Notes under the pieces: model-generated | Database searches by the model: none | What the model was told of the DNA's origin: nothing | Seen by the model: the letters and a program-made list of their open reading frames with translations, nothing else | Source of the DNA: Acholeplasmataceae bacterium | Lineage (GTDB): Bacteria > Bacillota_I > Bacilli_A > Acholeplasmatales > Acholeplasmataceae | Length of the DNA: 64,000 bases | Direction: 5' to 3' | Assembly: GCA_007692425.1 (NCBI GenBank) | Contig: RECG01000013.1 | Span: 1 to 64,000 of the forward strand | In this document: in pieces, positions 55,030-63,171 of the stretch | How the letters are laid out: each line of letters opens with the position of its first letter | Numbering within the stretch: position 1 is the stretch's first letter | Translations under genes and position numbers: made by a program

Positions 55030-55773
55030 ATGAAAGATTTGTCGTGGCTTAAACATGAACTGATCGCCCATCGCGGCTTGCATACGATTGATGGCCAGGT
55101 TCCCGAAAATTCACTGGCGGCCTTCCAAAAAGCGATGGATGCGGGCTATGCCATCGAACTGGATGTCAACGTGTTGAAAGATGGCACCGTGCTGGCCTTT
55201 CACGATCCGTCTTTTGAGCGGCTTTGTCGTGACAAACGCCTGCTTCGTGAAGTCGATTATGAGGACATGCAAGATCTCTATCTTCTCGCAAGTGATGAAC
55301 GTCCGCCCCGGCTTGAAGATGTCGTCCGGTTGGTGGCTGGCAAGGTGCCCTTGTTGATCGAACTCAAGCCATTCGGCGATGTGCTCTTGATGGCCGAGAA
55401 TGTCATGCGCATCATGAAGGACTATCCGGGCACATTTGCCATCTTCTCGTTTCACCCCAAAATTGTCGGTTGGTTCAAAAAACATCATCCTGATGTCATC
55501 AGAGGTCAGATATCAGAAAGTTTTGCCTTTGATCCCCGCTTGAGCCGTGTCTATCGGCATTTGCTCAGATCGATGTTTTTCAACCGTTTCACCAAACCGG
55601 ACTTTGTCAGTTACAGCATTCGTGACTTGCCAAACCGTTATCTTGACAAAGCCAAGAAGAAAGGGTTGACCGTTATCAGTTTCGCCGCTCAGACACAGGC
55701 TGAATTTGATTTTGTAAAAACCCATTATGACAATGTCGTGTTTGAATTTTTCAAGCCTGTGTATCAACGTTGA
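55030..55773 (+). CDS. Glycerophosphodiester phosphodiesterase
   Basis: 247 aa TIM-barrel enzyme that releases glycerol 3-phosphate from glycerophosphodiesters. The catalytic block is LIAHRGLH, with PENSLAAFQKAMDAGYAIELDVNVLKDGTVLAFHD giving the metal-binding Glu/Asp and second His. No signal peptide. AGGAGGACATCC precedes the ATG, 10 bases after the transporter gene, so it is the third gene of that operon. Confidence 0.93.
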   Translation: MKDLSWLKHELIAHRGLHTIDGQVPENSLAAFQKAMDAGYAIELDVNVLKDGTVLAFHDPSFERLCRDKRLLREVDYEDMQDLYLLASDERPPRLEDVVRLVAGKVPLLIELKPFGDVLLMAENVMRIMKDYPGTFAIFSFHPKIVGWFKKHHPDVIRGQISESFAFDPRLSRVYRHLLRSMFFNRFTKPDFVSYSIRDLPNRYLDKAKKKGLTVISFAAQTQAEFDFVKTHYDNVVFEFFKPVYQR

Positions 55774-55791
55774 TTCAACATGATGATCATT

Positions 55792-55826
55792 AAAAAACCG
55801 CCTGTCATCAACAAGACAGGCGGTTT
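55792..55826. terminator. Terminator between GDPD and MFS genes
   Basis: AAAAAACCGCCTGTC..GACAGGCGGTTTT; symmetrical enough to serve both convergent genes. Confidence 0.85.
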
Positions 55827-55849
55827 TGCTTATAATTAACAATCAAGGG

Positions 55850-57166
55850 TCAATCCACATCAAAGGCATCAAGGCCTTTTTTGATTTCTTTGACGACATC
55901 CTTATTCTCCTTGACGAAAAAGAAGGTGACAAACGCGATGACGACCAAGACCAACGCATACGGAAACAAGACTGTAAACGAGGCCATCGCCCGGATGAAC
56001 GCACCGGCGACAATCGGAGTAAACGATTGGGCCAGCATCGAGCTGGTGTAATAGTAACCGGTGTAGCGGCCGACGTTGTCTTTATGGGACATTTCGACAA
56101 TCATCGGATAAGAGTTGACGTTGATGAAGGCCCAACCGACACCAATGACGGAAATACCACCGAAGAAAAGGGCGTTTGGTTCATGCAACAACATCGTAGC
56201 GAACAGTCCTAGACCCATCAAGGCAAGGCCACCGATGACCGAAAACTTGCGTCCTAGTCTTGATGCAAGCAAGCCGGCCGGAATAAACGTGATCATCGCT
56301 GACAAGACCAAGATGATGGTAATGGTGCCGGCAATGTCAATCCGACCCAGCACCGTGTCCGTATAGGAACTGATGAACGTTTCAATCGAGTTGAAGGCTG
56401 AAAACCAAAGAAAAACCGCAAACAAGATTAAGAACATGTTGATTTTGTCAGAGCGGCTGAGTGGTACGTTTTCACCAATCTCGCCCAAGGCGGTGCTATA
56501 CGCTTCGCCGATGACCATGTCTTCCTTGGTTTCTTCGACCAGTTTGTTTTCCTTGATTTTGATAAATAACAACAACATGGCAACCAACATCACACCGCTG
56601 ACAATCAAAAAGGGCATGACACTGAGGATGGGATCATCAATCGATTCACCGAAGATAATCACCAGTCCGCCCCCAATGATGGCACCGACATAACCAATCA
56701 GGTTGATGATGCCGTTTGCCTTGGAACGTAATGGCTTGGGTGTGACATCAGGCATCAAGGAAACAGCGGGGTTGCGATAGATGTTCATGATAATCAACAC
56801 CATCAACATCATGATGATGACGCCGACCAGGCTGTTTAAAATATAGGCGACGGCGATCAGGGGAAAGATCAAGGCGGCCACAAACATGCCCACGACGATA
56901 TAGGGGATTCTTCTGCCGAAACGGGTCTTGGTGCGGTCTGATAGAATACCGAAGATGGGCAACATGAACAAAGCGAAGAAATTGTCCAGGGCCATGATGA
57001 ATCCGACCAGAGGTGCGCTCTCAGGATCAATCTCACCCGTACTGCTTAGCAACCTGCCCAAGAAGATAGGTGCATAGGTGTTATAGATCTGCCACAACAT
57101 CAAAATGGAAAAAAAGCCAAAACCGATAAAGAATGTACTGCGATAATTCAATTTCAGTTCTTTCAT
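55850..57166 (-). CDS. MFS transporter, GPH/SLC45-like sugar type
   Basis: 438 aa with 12 likely membrane segments. Between segments 2 and 3 it has DNFFALFMLPIFGILSDRTKTRFGRRIPYIVVG, the D-x-R-x-GRR-P block of glycoside-pentoside-hexuronide and SLC45-like transporters. Substrate is not readable; a disaccharide or other glycoside is likely. AAAGGAGCGCGTC precedes the ATG. It is alone, with an extended -10 TG-C-TATAAT about 40 bases upstream. Confidence 0.85.
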   Translation of the reverse strand: MKELKLNYRSTFFIGFGFFSILMLWQIYNTYAPIFLGRLLSSTGEIDPESAPLVGFIMALDNFFALFMLPIFGILSDRTKTRFGRRIPYIVVGMFVAALIFPLIAVAYILNSLVGVIIMMLMVLIIMNIYRNPAVSLMPDVTPKPLRSKANGIINLIGYVGAIIGGGLVIIFGESIDDPILSVMPFLIVSGVMLVAMLLLFIKIKENKLVEETKEDMVIGEAYSTALGEIGENVPLSRSDKINMFLILFAVFLWFSAFNSIETFISSYTDTVLGRIDIAGTITIILVLSAMITFIPAGLLASRLGRKFSVIGGLALMGLGLFATMLLHEPNALFFGGISVIGVGWAFINVNSYPMIVEMSHKDNVGRYTGYYYTSSMLAQSFTPIVAGAFIRAMASFTVLFPYALVLVVIAFVTFFFVKENKDVVKEIKKGLDAFDVD

Positions 57167-57288
57167 GACGCGCTCCTTTTAGAGAAGTTTGTGTGATTGT
57201 CATTATTATAGCATGATTAACCTGAGGATGGCGATGACATTTTACCGACCTTTGATGAAAACCTTTTTCAGTGCTTGAGGACATGACA

Positions 57289-57327
57289 TGAAAAAAGGTC
57301 CGTCGGCAACGCCGATCGGACCTTGGG
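57289..57327 (-). terminator. Terminator of the 2-oxoacid oxidoreductase operon
   Basis: AAGGTCCG-ATCGGCGTTGCCGA-CGGACCTTTTTT on the minus strand, just past the gamma-subunit stop. Confidence 0.85.
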
Positions 57328-57331
57328 CGAT

Positions 57332-57871
57332 TCAATCTTTCAATGCTTCCCTGCCGCGTCGCATGGCTTCCTGGTTGATTTTGAGCATGTGTTGCTTGCG
57401 CGCCCCGAGGAAATACGTCAAGGCATCGAGGATGACATCTTCTCGGAAAATGCCGACGGTTTCAAGATAAGCACCCAGCATGACCATATTGGCGACCTGC
57501 GGTGTGTCAAGCGCACCGGCGATGTCGTTCATGGGGATGCCATGACAGTTGACACCTTCGACTTGCACGTCTCGTTTGATCAAAGACGAGTTATAAAACA
57601 GATTGCCTTCCGGATTGACGCGCTCACCGAACTTGTTCAACGACGGTTCATTGAAAACCAGCAGATCATCTGACAATTTAAAGACAGGTGAATGGATGGG
57701 TGAGTCGCTGATGGTGATGGCACAATTCGCTGTGCCGCCGCGGGTCTCGGGACCATAGGTCGGCACCCAGAGACTGTAGAGTCCCTGTCGGGTGGCCGCA
57801 TGGGCCAGAAGCTGGCCTGTCAGCATGACACCTTGACCGCCGAACCCGGAAATCCTGATCGTCCTGATCAT
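57332..57871 (-). CDS. 2-oxoacid:ferredoxin oxidoreductase, gamma subunit
   Basis: 179 aa. IRISGFGGQGVMLTGQLLAHAA (about 4-25) and VPTYGPETRGGTANCAI are the signature of the gamma subunit of KOR/VOR/POR enzymes. It completes the delta-alpha-beta-gamma complex that turns 2-oxoacids and CoA into acyl-CoA with ferredoxin reduction. The ATG at 57871 overlaps the beta stop by four bases. Confidence 0.92.
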   Translation of the reverse strand: MIRTIRISGFGGQGVMLTGQLLAHAATRQGLYSLWVPTYGPETRGGTANCAITISDSPIHSPVFKLSDDLLVFNEPSLNKFGERVNPEGNLFYNSSLIKRDVQVEGVNCHGIPMNDIAGALDTPQVANMVMLGAYLETVGIFREDVILDALTYFLGARKQHMLKINQEAMRRGREALKD

Positions 57872-58608
57872 GGTTTCATCACGTCCTTGAAGACACCGGG
57901 CGGGAAAATCGGTTCCATGTTGGATTTGACCCATTCCATCGATTCACGCGGTTTCATGCCCCAGTTGACCGGGCAGGTGGATAAGATTTCAATCATGGTG
58001 AAACCACGTTTTTCGACTTGATAAGTGAAAGCTTTTTTAATGGCTTTTTTGACTTTCAGGGCCTGGGCCGGACTGGTCAGCGAGACACGTTCGAGATAGG
58101 CGACGCCTTCGATGCTTGAAAACATTTCACAAACCTTGAGCGGATGACCATGTTCGAGAATATGGCGGCCATCCTGGGAAGTGGAGGTTTTTTGATCAAT
58201 CAACGTGGTCGGCGCCATTTGGCCGCCGGTCATGCCGTAGATGGCATTGTTGACAAAGATGACGGTGATGTGTTCACCCCGGTTGGCGGCGTGGATCGTT
58301 TCGGCGATGCCAATCGACGCCAGATCACCATCACCTTGGTAGGTAAAGACAATGCTATCTGGTAACACCCTTTTGACACCGGTGGCCAGTGCACAGGCAC
58401 GGCCGTGGGGGGCTTGTTGCATGTCACAGTTGAAATACTCATAACTAAACACGGAACAGCCGACCGAGGCAATGCCGATGGCCTTGCCGAGAAGGCCTAA
58501 TTCTTCCATGACTTCAGCGGTGATCTTATGGACGATACCGTGGGTGCAACCTGGGCAATAATGGGTCTGGATGTCGGTCAATCCTTTGGTGCGTTGATAT
58601 TCAGGCAT
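57868..58608 (-). CDS. 2-oxoacid:ferredoxin oxidoreductase, beta subunit (TPP-binding)
   Basis: 246 aa. The N-terminal CPGCTHG motif and later single cysteines bind an iron-sulfur cluster. TPP binding is shown by GDGDLASIG..NNAIYGMTGGQ (about 96-132). Genes are in the order ferredoxin, alpha, beta, gamma. With leucine/valine dehydrogenase first in the operon, branched-chain 2-oxoacids are the probable substrates. Confidence 0.93.
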   Translation of the reverse strand: MPEYQRTKGLTDIQTHYCPGCTHGIVHKITAEVMEELGLLGKAIGIASVGCSVFSYEYFNCDMQQAPHGRACALATGVKRVLPDSIVFTYQGDGDLASIGIAETIHAANRGEHITVIFVNNAIYGMTGGQMAPTTLIDQKTSTSQDGRHILEHGHPLKVCEMFSSIEGVAYLERVSLTSPAQALKVKKAIKKAFTYQVEKRGFTMIEILSTCPVNWGMKPRESMEWVKSNMEPIFPPGVFKDVMKP

Positions 58609-59676
58609 TTAGTCCACCATCCTTTCCTGAAAACTCATGACGGCTTCAACCAACTCTTCTGGTTCAGGAACGACGCCACCCGAACGGCCATAGAAAGCGA
58701 GTGGAAAACGGCCCTTGTTGGCGATTCTCACATCATCAAGCATTTGTCCCATGCTCATTTCAAAAACGATGATGCCTTTACATGAGGACGGTATTTTGTC
58801 AAATGCCTTTTTGGGATAAGGCCATAGTGAGATGGGGCGGATCATGCCGGTTTTGATGCCGTTCGCATTCAACATCTGCAAGGAAGAACGGGCGATGCGG
58901 GCGGCTGTCCCATAAGCGACAACCACATATTCGGCATCCTCGACATCAATCGTTTCAACCAAGGTTTCCTGATTGATGATGGTTTGATATTTGCGTTGCA
59001 GTTTTTGATTATGCGCTTCTAACTCAGGTGGATCGAGATGGACACTGTTGATGACATTTCTGCCTGGATGATGATCGGTACCGGTTGTTGCATAAGACTT
59101 GGGATCGATCTTTCTTTTCTTGACAGGCATGTCGATATCAATCGATTCCATCATCTGGCCGATCAGTCCATCGGCCAAAAGCATGACAGGATTGCGATAC
59201 GTATCGGCAATCTCAAATGCTTCTTTCATCAGGTCGACCGCTTCTTGTAATGTCTCTGGCGCTAAAACGACCACTTGATAATCGCCATTGCCACCGCCCC
59301 GGGTTGCCTGGAAATAGTCGGCTTGCGAGGGCGCGATGCCACCCAGTCCCGGTCCACCGCGCATGATCGAGACGATCACGCATGGCAGTTCGGAACCACA
59401 TAAATAACTGATGCCTTCCTGCTTGAGGGCGATGCCGACCGATGAGGATGATGTCATGACCCGTTTGCCGGCAGCGGCGGCACCATATACCATGTTGATG
59501 GCAGCCACTTCCGATTCGGCCTGCAAAAACACCTTGCCATGTTCAGGCATCATTCTTGACAAGTATTCAGGAATTTCATTCTGAGGGGTGATCGGGTAAC
59601 CGAAGAAGGCGTCTGCGCCCGCCTTGATGGCGGCCAGCGCGATGGCTTCATTACCCTTCATGAGAATTTTAGCCAC
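58609..59676 (-). CDS. 2-oxoacid:ferredoxin oxidoreductase, alpha subunit (GTG start)
   Basis: 355 aa. AAIKAGADAFFGYPITPQNEIPEYL at the N-terminus and QAESEVAAINMVYGAAAAGKRVMTSSSSVG are the pyrimidine-domain blocks of the alpha subunit. The GTG at 59676 is chosen because GGAGGTGTTGGAAC precedes it; it overlaps the ferredoxin gene end by eight bases. An in-frame ATG lies five codons later without a ribosome site. Confidence 0.92.
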   Translation of the reverse strand: MAKILMKGNEAIALAAIKAGADAFFGYPITPQNEIPEYLSRMMPEHGKVFLQAESEVAAINMVYGAAAAGKRVMTSSSSVGIALKQEGISYLCGSELPCVIVSIMRGGPGLGGIAPSQADYFQATRGGGNGDYQVVVLAPETLQEAVDLMKEAFEIADTYRNPVMLLADGLIGQMMESIDIDMPVKKRKIDPKSYATTGTDHHPGRNVINSVHLDPPELEAHNQKLQRKYQTIINQETLVETIDVEDAEYVVVAYGTAARIARSSLQMLNANGIKTGMIRPISLWPYPKKAFDKIPSSCKGIIVFEMSMGQMLDDVRIANKGRFPLAFYGRSGGVVPEPEELVEAVMSFQERMVD

Positions 59677-59893
59677 GTTCCAACACCTCCACCGTGATGA
59701 CAGAATCAGGACAGATGATCGCGCATTGCGCACAGGCGATGCACTTGTCCATATCACTGACTTTGATTAAATAGTATCCGGATCGGTTGATCCGTTCCTT
59801 GTCGAGAGAAAGGATGTTGACCGGACAGAAACCGACACATAATTCACAGCCTTTGCAGGCTTCATCGTTGAAAGTCAATTTTCCCTTTTTCAA
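59669..59893 (-). CDS. 2-oxoacid:ferredoxin oxidoreductase, ferredoxin-like delta subunit (TTG start)
   Basis: 74 aa. Two 4Fe-4S motifs, CKGCELCVGFCP (about 14-25) and CIACAQCAIICP (about 53-64). It carries electrons from the complex to ferredoxin. No ATG lies close in frame; the TTG at 59893, 12 bases after AAAGGA, fits the length of the family. The start is therefore less sure than the gene. Confidence 0.88.
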   Translation of the reverse strand: MKKGKLTFNDEACKGCELCVGFCPVNILSLDKERINRSGYYLIKVSDMDKCIACAQCAIICPDSVITVEVLERG

Positions 59894-59912
59894 AAACTCA
59901 TCATTCCTTTCT

Positions 59913-60992
59913 TTACCGTTTGATGTAGTTGTCTTGCAGACGGTTGATGGTTTCAATACGGTTCTTGGCAAAGACCTTGGCGGCAAGCTGGGTATGGATG
60001 TTTTCCTTATCGGCAATCTTGTAGATTTCCAGCAAGCGGTCATAAATCTTTTCAATGTCGCGGGTCGCATGCCCTTTGTTGTATTCCTTGAGTTCATGAT
60101 ACACGTTGATCAGACCACCGGCATTGATGACGAAATCGGGTGCATACAGGATGTCCTTGTCTTTCAGGACGTCACCGTGGATATCTTCGTCAAACAGCAC
60201 ATTGTTGGCCGTCCCGGCGACGATGGTCGCCTTGAGTTTGGGAATGGTCTCGTCATTGATGGTCGCGCCAAGCGCACAGGGGCAGAAGACATCGACATCG
60301 GCTGCGTAGATGTCATCAGGTTTGACAAAGGTGACTTCCGGATGCTCCTTCTTCATGCGGGCGATATGCTTGTCATTGATTTCTGAGAAATAGATCTTCT
60401 TCGCATTCGCGCCGATCAAATACTTGATCAGGTAATAACCGGTCTGGCCGGCGCCTTGGACGGCAAACGTATATTTCGAAATGTCTTCATCATTGAATTT
60501 GAAACGCAATGAGGCGCGGATGCCGTGGAAGCATCCCAAAGCCGTCATCGGTGAAGGGTTGCCTGATTTGCCTTCAAGCCCGACAACATGGTCGGTTTCC
60601 ATCTTGACATAGTCCATGTCACCAGTGCTGGTATTGACATCTTCGGCCGTGATGTAACGGCCGTTCAAGCTTTGGACATAACGTCCGAGCGCACGGAAAT
60701 AGGCTTCGTTTTTGACTTTGGTCGCGTCACCGATCAGGACCGATTTGCCACCACCGAGGTTCAAGCCGGCCGCTGCGGCCTTGTACGTCATCCCACGGGC
60801 GAGTCTGAGGCAGTCAAGGACAGCATCATCTTCCGATTCATAGTTCCACAATCTGGTTCCACCAAGGGCTGGACCAAGTGTGGTGTTGTGAATGCATGTA
60901 ATGCCTTTCAATCCTGTGGTCTTGTCGTGAAAGTAGACGACCTGTTCGTAACGATGCTTCTCCATGTAATCAAAAACTTTGAATTTACTCAT
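59913..60992 (-). CDS. Leucine/valine dehydrogenase (Glu/Leu/Phe/Val family)
   Basis: 359 aa. It oxidatively deaminates branched-chain amino acids to 2-oxoacids with NAD. Substrate-binding block is MTYKAAAAGLNLGGGKSVLIGD (catalytic Lys), then RYITAEDVNTSTGDMD, and the NAD-binding VQGAGQTGYYLIKYL (about 176-190). It starts the operon with the four oxidoreductase subunits. AAAGGAGAAAAAC precedes the ATG at 60992. A cre-like site covers the transcript start. Confidence 0.92.
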   Translation of the reverse strand: MSKFKVFDYMEKHRYEQVVYFHDKTTGLKGITCIHNTTLGPALGGTRLWNYESEDDAVLDCLRLARGMTYKAAAAGLNLGGGKSVLIGDATKVKNEAYFRALGRYVQSLNGRYITAEDVNTSTGDMDYVKMETDHVVGLEGKSGNPSPMTALGCFHGIRASLRFKFNDEDISKYTFAVQGAGQTGYYLIKYLIGANAKKIYFSEINDKHIARMKKEHPEVTFVKPDDIYAADVDVFCPCALGATINDETIPKLKATIVAGTANNVLFDEDIHGDVLKDKDILYAPDFVINAGGLINVYHELKEYNKGHATRDIEKIYDRLLEIYKIADKENIHTQLAAKVFAKNRIETINRLQDNYIKR

Positions 60993-61013
60993 GTTTTTCT
61001 CCTTTGTCAATTT

Positions 61014-61041
61014 TAAAAGCGCTTACAACATGATTATAACA
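61014..61041 (-). promoter_or_regulatory. Promoter and cre-like site of the branched-chain dehydrogenase operon
   Basis: Extended -10 TG-T-TATAAT (hexamer 61033-61038). TGTAAGCGCTTTTA (61027-61014), one base off the cre consensus, covers the predicted transcript start, a common position for CcpA repression. Confidence 0.6.
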
Positions 61042-61055
61042 TATTAGTCCAGCGT

Positions 61056-61077
61056 TTTATATGATAAATCATATAAA
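61056..61077. repeat. 10-bp inverted repeat upstream of the dehydrogenase promoter
   Basis: TTTATATGAT-AA-ATCATATAAA, perfect 10-base arms around two bases, just upstream of the -35 region. It looks like a binding site for a dimeric regulator of amino-acid catabolism, but no regulator is adjacent. Confidence 0.5.
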
Positions 61078-61110
61078 TTTATCGAGGTTCAAAGTTGGGA
61101 TGGACGTCCG

Positions 61111-61137
61111 AAAAAAAGAAAGCGATTTGCTTTCTTT
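61111..61137 (-). terminator. Terminator of the CAT-family gene
   Basis: AAAGAAAGC-AAAT-CGCTTTCTTTTTTT on the minus strand, overlapping the stop codon. Confidence 0.8.
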
Positions 61138-61762
61138 AAAGACGGTTCAAAGCTTGTTGAAGGCGCTCAAGAAAATGGCCGACCTGGTAGCCGTCGACGA
61201 ACGCATGGTGGACTTCGAGGGCGAAAGGCATGGTCCAGATACCGTCTCTTTCAGTGGCTTTGCCCCAGACGATGCGAGGGATGGCATCCTTGTTGTTTAA
61301 CATGTGCGCATGCGTGACCTGGGTGAAGGCATACCAAGGCACGGTGGTGATATAGACGAGGTCCTGCCGACTTTCCTTGGCCATGTCGATGAATTGTTCA
61401 CCCTGGGCAGTGGAGGCATCCCTGGCATGACCGATAAAGGTCTCCAGATCATCATGATGATCAACGGTGACAATTTTGAAGTTTTCCGTGCCTGCGATCA
61501 AATCGGTGAAGGACGGATGGACCTTGTCCATGAGGTAGGCATCACCATCGACGAAGCGGCAACGCATCGCTTCCATGTCGTTCATGACACGCATCATGAC
61601 ATGCATGAAAGCAAAATAAAACGGATGCCCCTTGGTTTTGATGAAGGCTTTGAAACGGGTGATGTCCAAAGTGACCGTCAAGTGGTAGGTCGGCACATCG
61701 AAATCCTTGTAAAACAAATACTGCTGTTTGCGTGACCATGTGTCAATGTTGATTTTCTGCAT
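61136..61762 (-). CDS. Chloramphenicol acetyltransferase-family acyltransferase (CatA-like)
   Basis: 208 aa. The catalytic block FALEVHHAFVDGYQVGHFLERLQ near the C-terminus has the HxxxDG motif of type A CATs. The TWSRKQQYLFYKDFDVPTY N-terminus and HPFYFAFMHVMMRVMND block also match the family. It acetylates or acylates a small molecule; chloramphenicol is not certain, since many genome-encoded members have other substrates. AAAGGAGGAACCC precedes the ATG at 61762, inside the end of the hydrolase gene. Confidence 0.85.
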   Translation of the reverse strand: MQKINIDTWSRKQQYLFYKDFDVPTYHLTVTLDITRFKAFIKTKGHPFYFAFMHVMMRVMNDMEAMRCRFVDGDAYLMDKVHPSFTDLIAGTENFKIVTVDHHDDLETFIGHARDASTAQGEQFIDMAKESRQDLVYITTVPWYAFTQVTHAHMLNNKDAIPRIVWGKATERDGIWTMPFALEVHHAFVDGYQVGHFLERLQQALNRL

Positions 61763-62678
61763 GGGTTCCTCCTTTGAGAAAGGCAATCCGTTTTTGTGTC
61801 AGGTCCTTAACCAGATCACTGAGGAAACAACCATCATAACCGTGAACGGAGCGCTTTGTATGGTGTGTCTCGACACTGATGCCGAATGAGCGGAGTCGCT
61901 CGGCGTAAGCGATGCCTTCGTCACGAAGACAGTCATATTCGGCAGTTTCCAGATAGGCGGGCGGCAAATCATGCAAATCCGCCAGGATCGGCGAGGCGTA
62001 AGGCAGCATGCCGTGGTCGCCGTTTTTCAGATAAAGGGCCCACATGTCGCTGTTGAGATGCCTGTTCCAGACCGGCGTGTCGTCATAGTCTTTGACCGAA
62101 CGGGTCTGTTGCCGGACATCAATGACCGGGTAAATCATCATTTGTCTGGTGATGACGGGGCCTTTTCTGTCCCGGGACAACAAGGTCATGACAGTGGCGA
62201 GATTGCCACCGGCGGAATCGCCGGCCACCATGATGTCGGTGATGCCGAGTGTCTGCTTGTTGGCTTCCAGCCAGCAAAGTGCTTGATAGCAATCTTCCAT
62301 GGCGGTCGGAAAAGGGTGTTCGGGTGTCAGGCGGTAATGGACATACAGGGCTTTGAATCCGGTGCCTTGCATCAAATTCGTAATCAATTTGAGATGAATG
62401 GGCGTGCCTTCGATTTGAAAACCGCCCCCATGCAGATAAAAGATGCAGGGCGCAGGTTGATCCTGATTTTTAAACGTGTATAGTTTGACTTTGACACGTC
62501 CGTCTTGATCGCCTTTGATGTGATAGGTTTTGGTTGTGATATTGATGCGGGGCGTGGTTAAAAACATCGTCACCTTCATCAAACCGTTGACCAGGCGACG
62601 GCGACGATCGGAGTAGGATGTGAAACGTAGTGGTTTAAGCATGCGCAGCTGTGGATCGATGTCGTATGCCTTCTTCAT
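61743..62678 (-). CDS. Alpha/beta hydrolase, hormone-sensitive-lipase type esterase
   Basis: 311 aa. The oxyanion motif HGGGFQIEG (about 84-92) and nucleophile GDSAGGN (about 156-162) are those of HSL-type esterases; an Asp in AEYDCLRDEG (about 250) and a late His (about 280) complete the triad. No signal peptide. It sits between msrB and the CAT-family gene on one transcript. GAGGAGCGAC precedes the ATG. Substrate unknown. Confidence 0.9.
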   Translation of the reverse strand: MKKAYDIDPQLRMLKPLRFTSYSDRRRRLVNGLMKVTMFLTTPRINITTKTYHIKGDQDGRVKVKLYTFKNQDQPAPCIFYLHGGGFQIEGTPIHLKLITNLMQGTGFKALYVHYRLTPEHPFPTAMEDCYQALCWLEANKQTLGITDIMVAGDSAGGNLATVMTLLSRDRKGPVITRQMMIYPVIDVRQQTRSVKDYDDTPVWNRHLNSDMWALYLKNGDHGMLPYASPILADLHDLPPAYLETAEYDCLRDEGIAYAERLRSFGISVETHHTKRSVHGYDGCFLSDLVKDLTQKRIAFLKGGTHAENQH

Positions 62679-62696
62679 GTCGCTCCTCGTGACGGG

Positions 62697-63131
62697 TTAA
62701 GATTCGAACAGTTTCAGATAGTCGGCGTAGCCTTCTTTTTCCAGATCTTTGACGGGAATGAAGCGCAAAGCGGCGGAATTGATACAATAACGCAGTCCGC
62801 CGAGTGTTTCGGGTCCGTCGTCGAATACATGACCGAGATGACTGTCCGCCTGCTTGCTTCTGACTTCGGTGCGGACCATGCCGTGTGTACGATCCTTTTT
62901 TTCTTCAATCGCCTGTAATGGCTTGGCAAAACTGGGCCAGCCACAACCACTGTCAAACTTGTCGAGACTGGAAAACAACGGTTCGCCGGAGACGACATCG
63001 ACATAAAGTCCATCTTCTTTGTGATCCCAATAAGGGTTGGCAAAGGGCGGTTCGGTGCCATTCTCCTGTGTCACGTGATACTGGATGGCAGTCAGTTTTT
63101 GTTTCAATAATGTCTTATCTGTTTTTTTCAT
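62697..63131 (-). CDS. msrB: Peptide-methionine (R)-S-oxide reductase
   Basis: 144 aa. [12 protein letters not shown] and the catalytic cysteine in [11 protein letters not shown] (about 120) identify MsrB, which repairs R-methionine sulfoxide with thioredoxin. The two CxxC zinc pairs of the metal form are missing (GEPLF replaces CGxxLF), so this is the zinc-free form. GAGGGATCAAC precedes the ATG. Confidence 0.95.
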   Translation of the reverse strand: MKKTDKTLLKQKLTAIQYHVTQENGTEPPFANPYWDHKEDGLYVDVVSGEPLFSSLDKFDSGCGWPSFAKPLQAIEEKKDRTHGMVRTEVRSKQADSHLGHVFDDGPETLGGLRYCINSAALRFIPVKDLEKEGYADYLKLFES

Positions 63132-63171
63132 GTTGATCCCTCTTTCTCGTGTATGGTGCGATAGGGTCTGG

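Noticed and set aside
59676-59757. Longer N-terminus for the 2-oxoacid oxidoreductase alpha subunit
   Set aside because: The extra residues lie inside the ferredoxin gene and lack a ribosome site; GGAGG before the GTG at 59676 decides the start.
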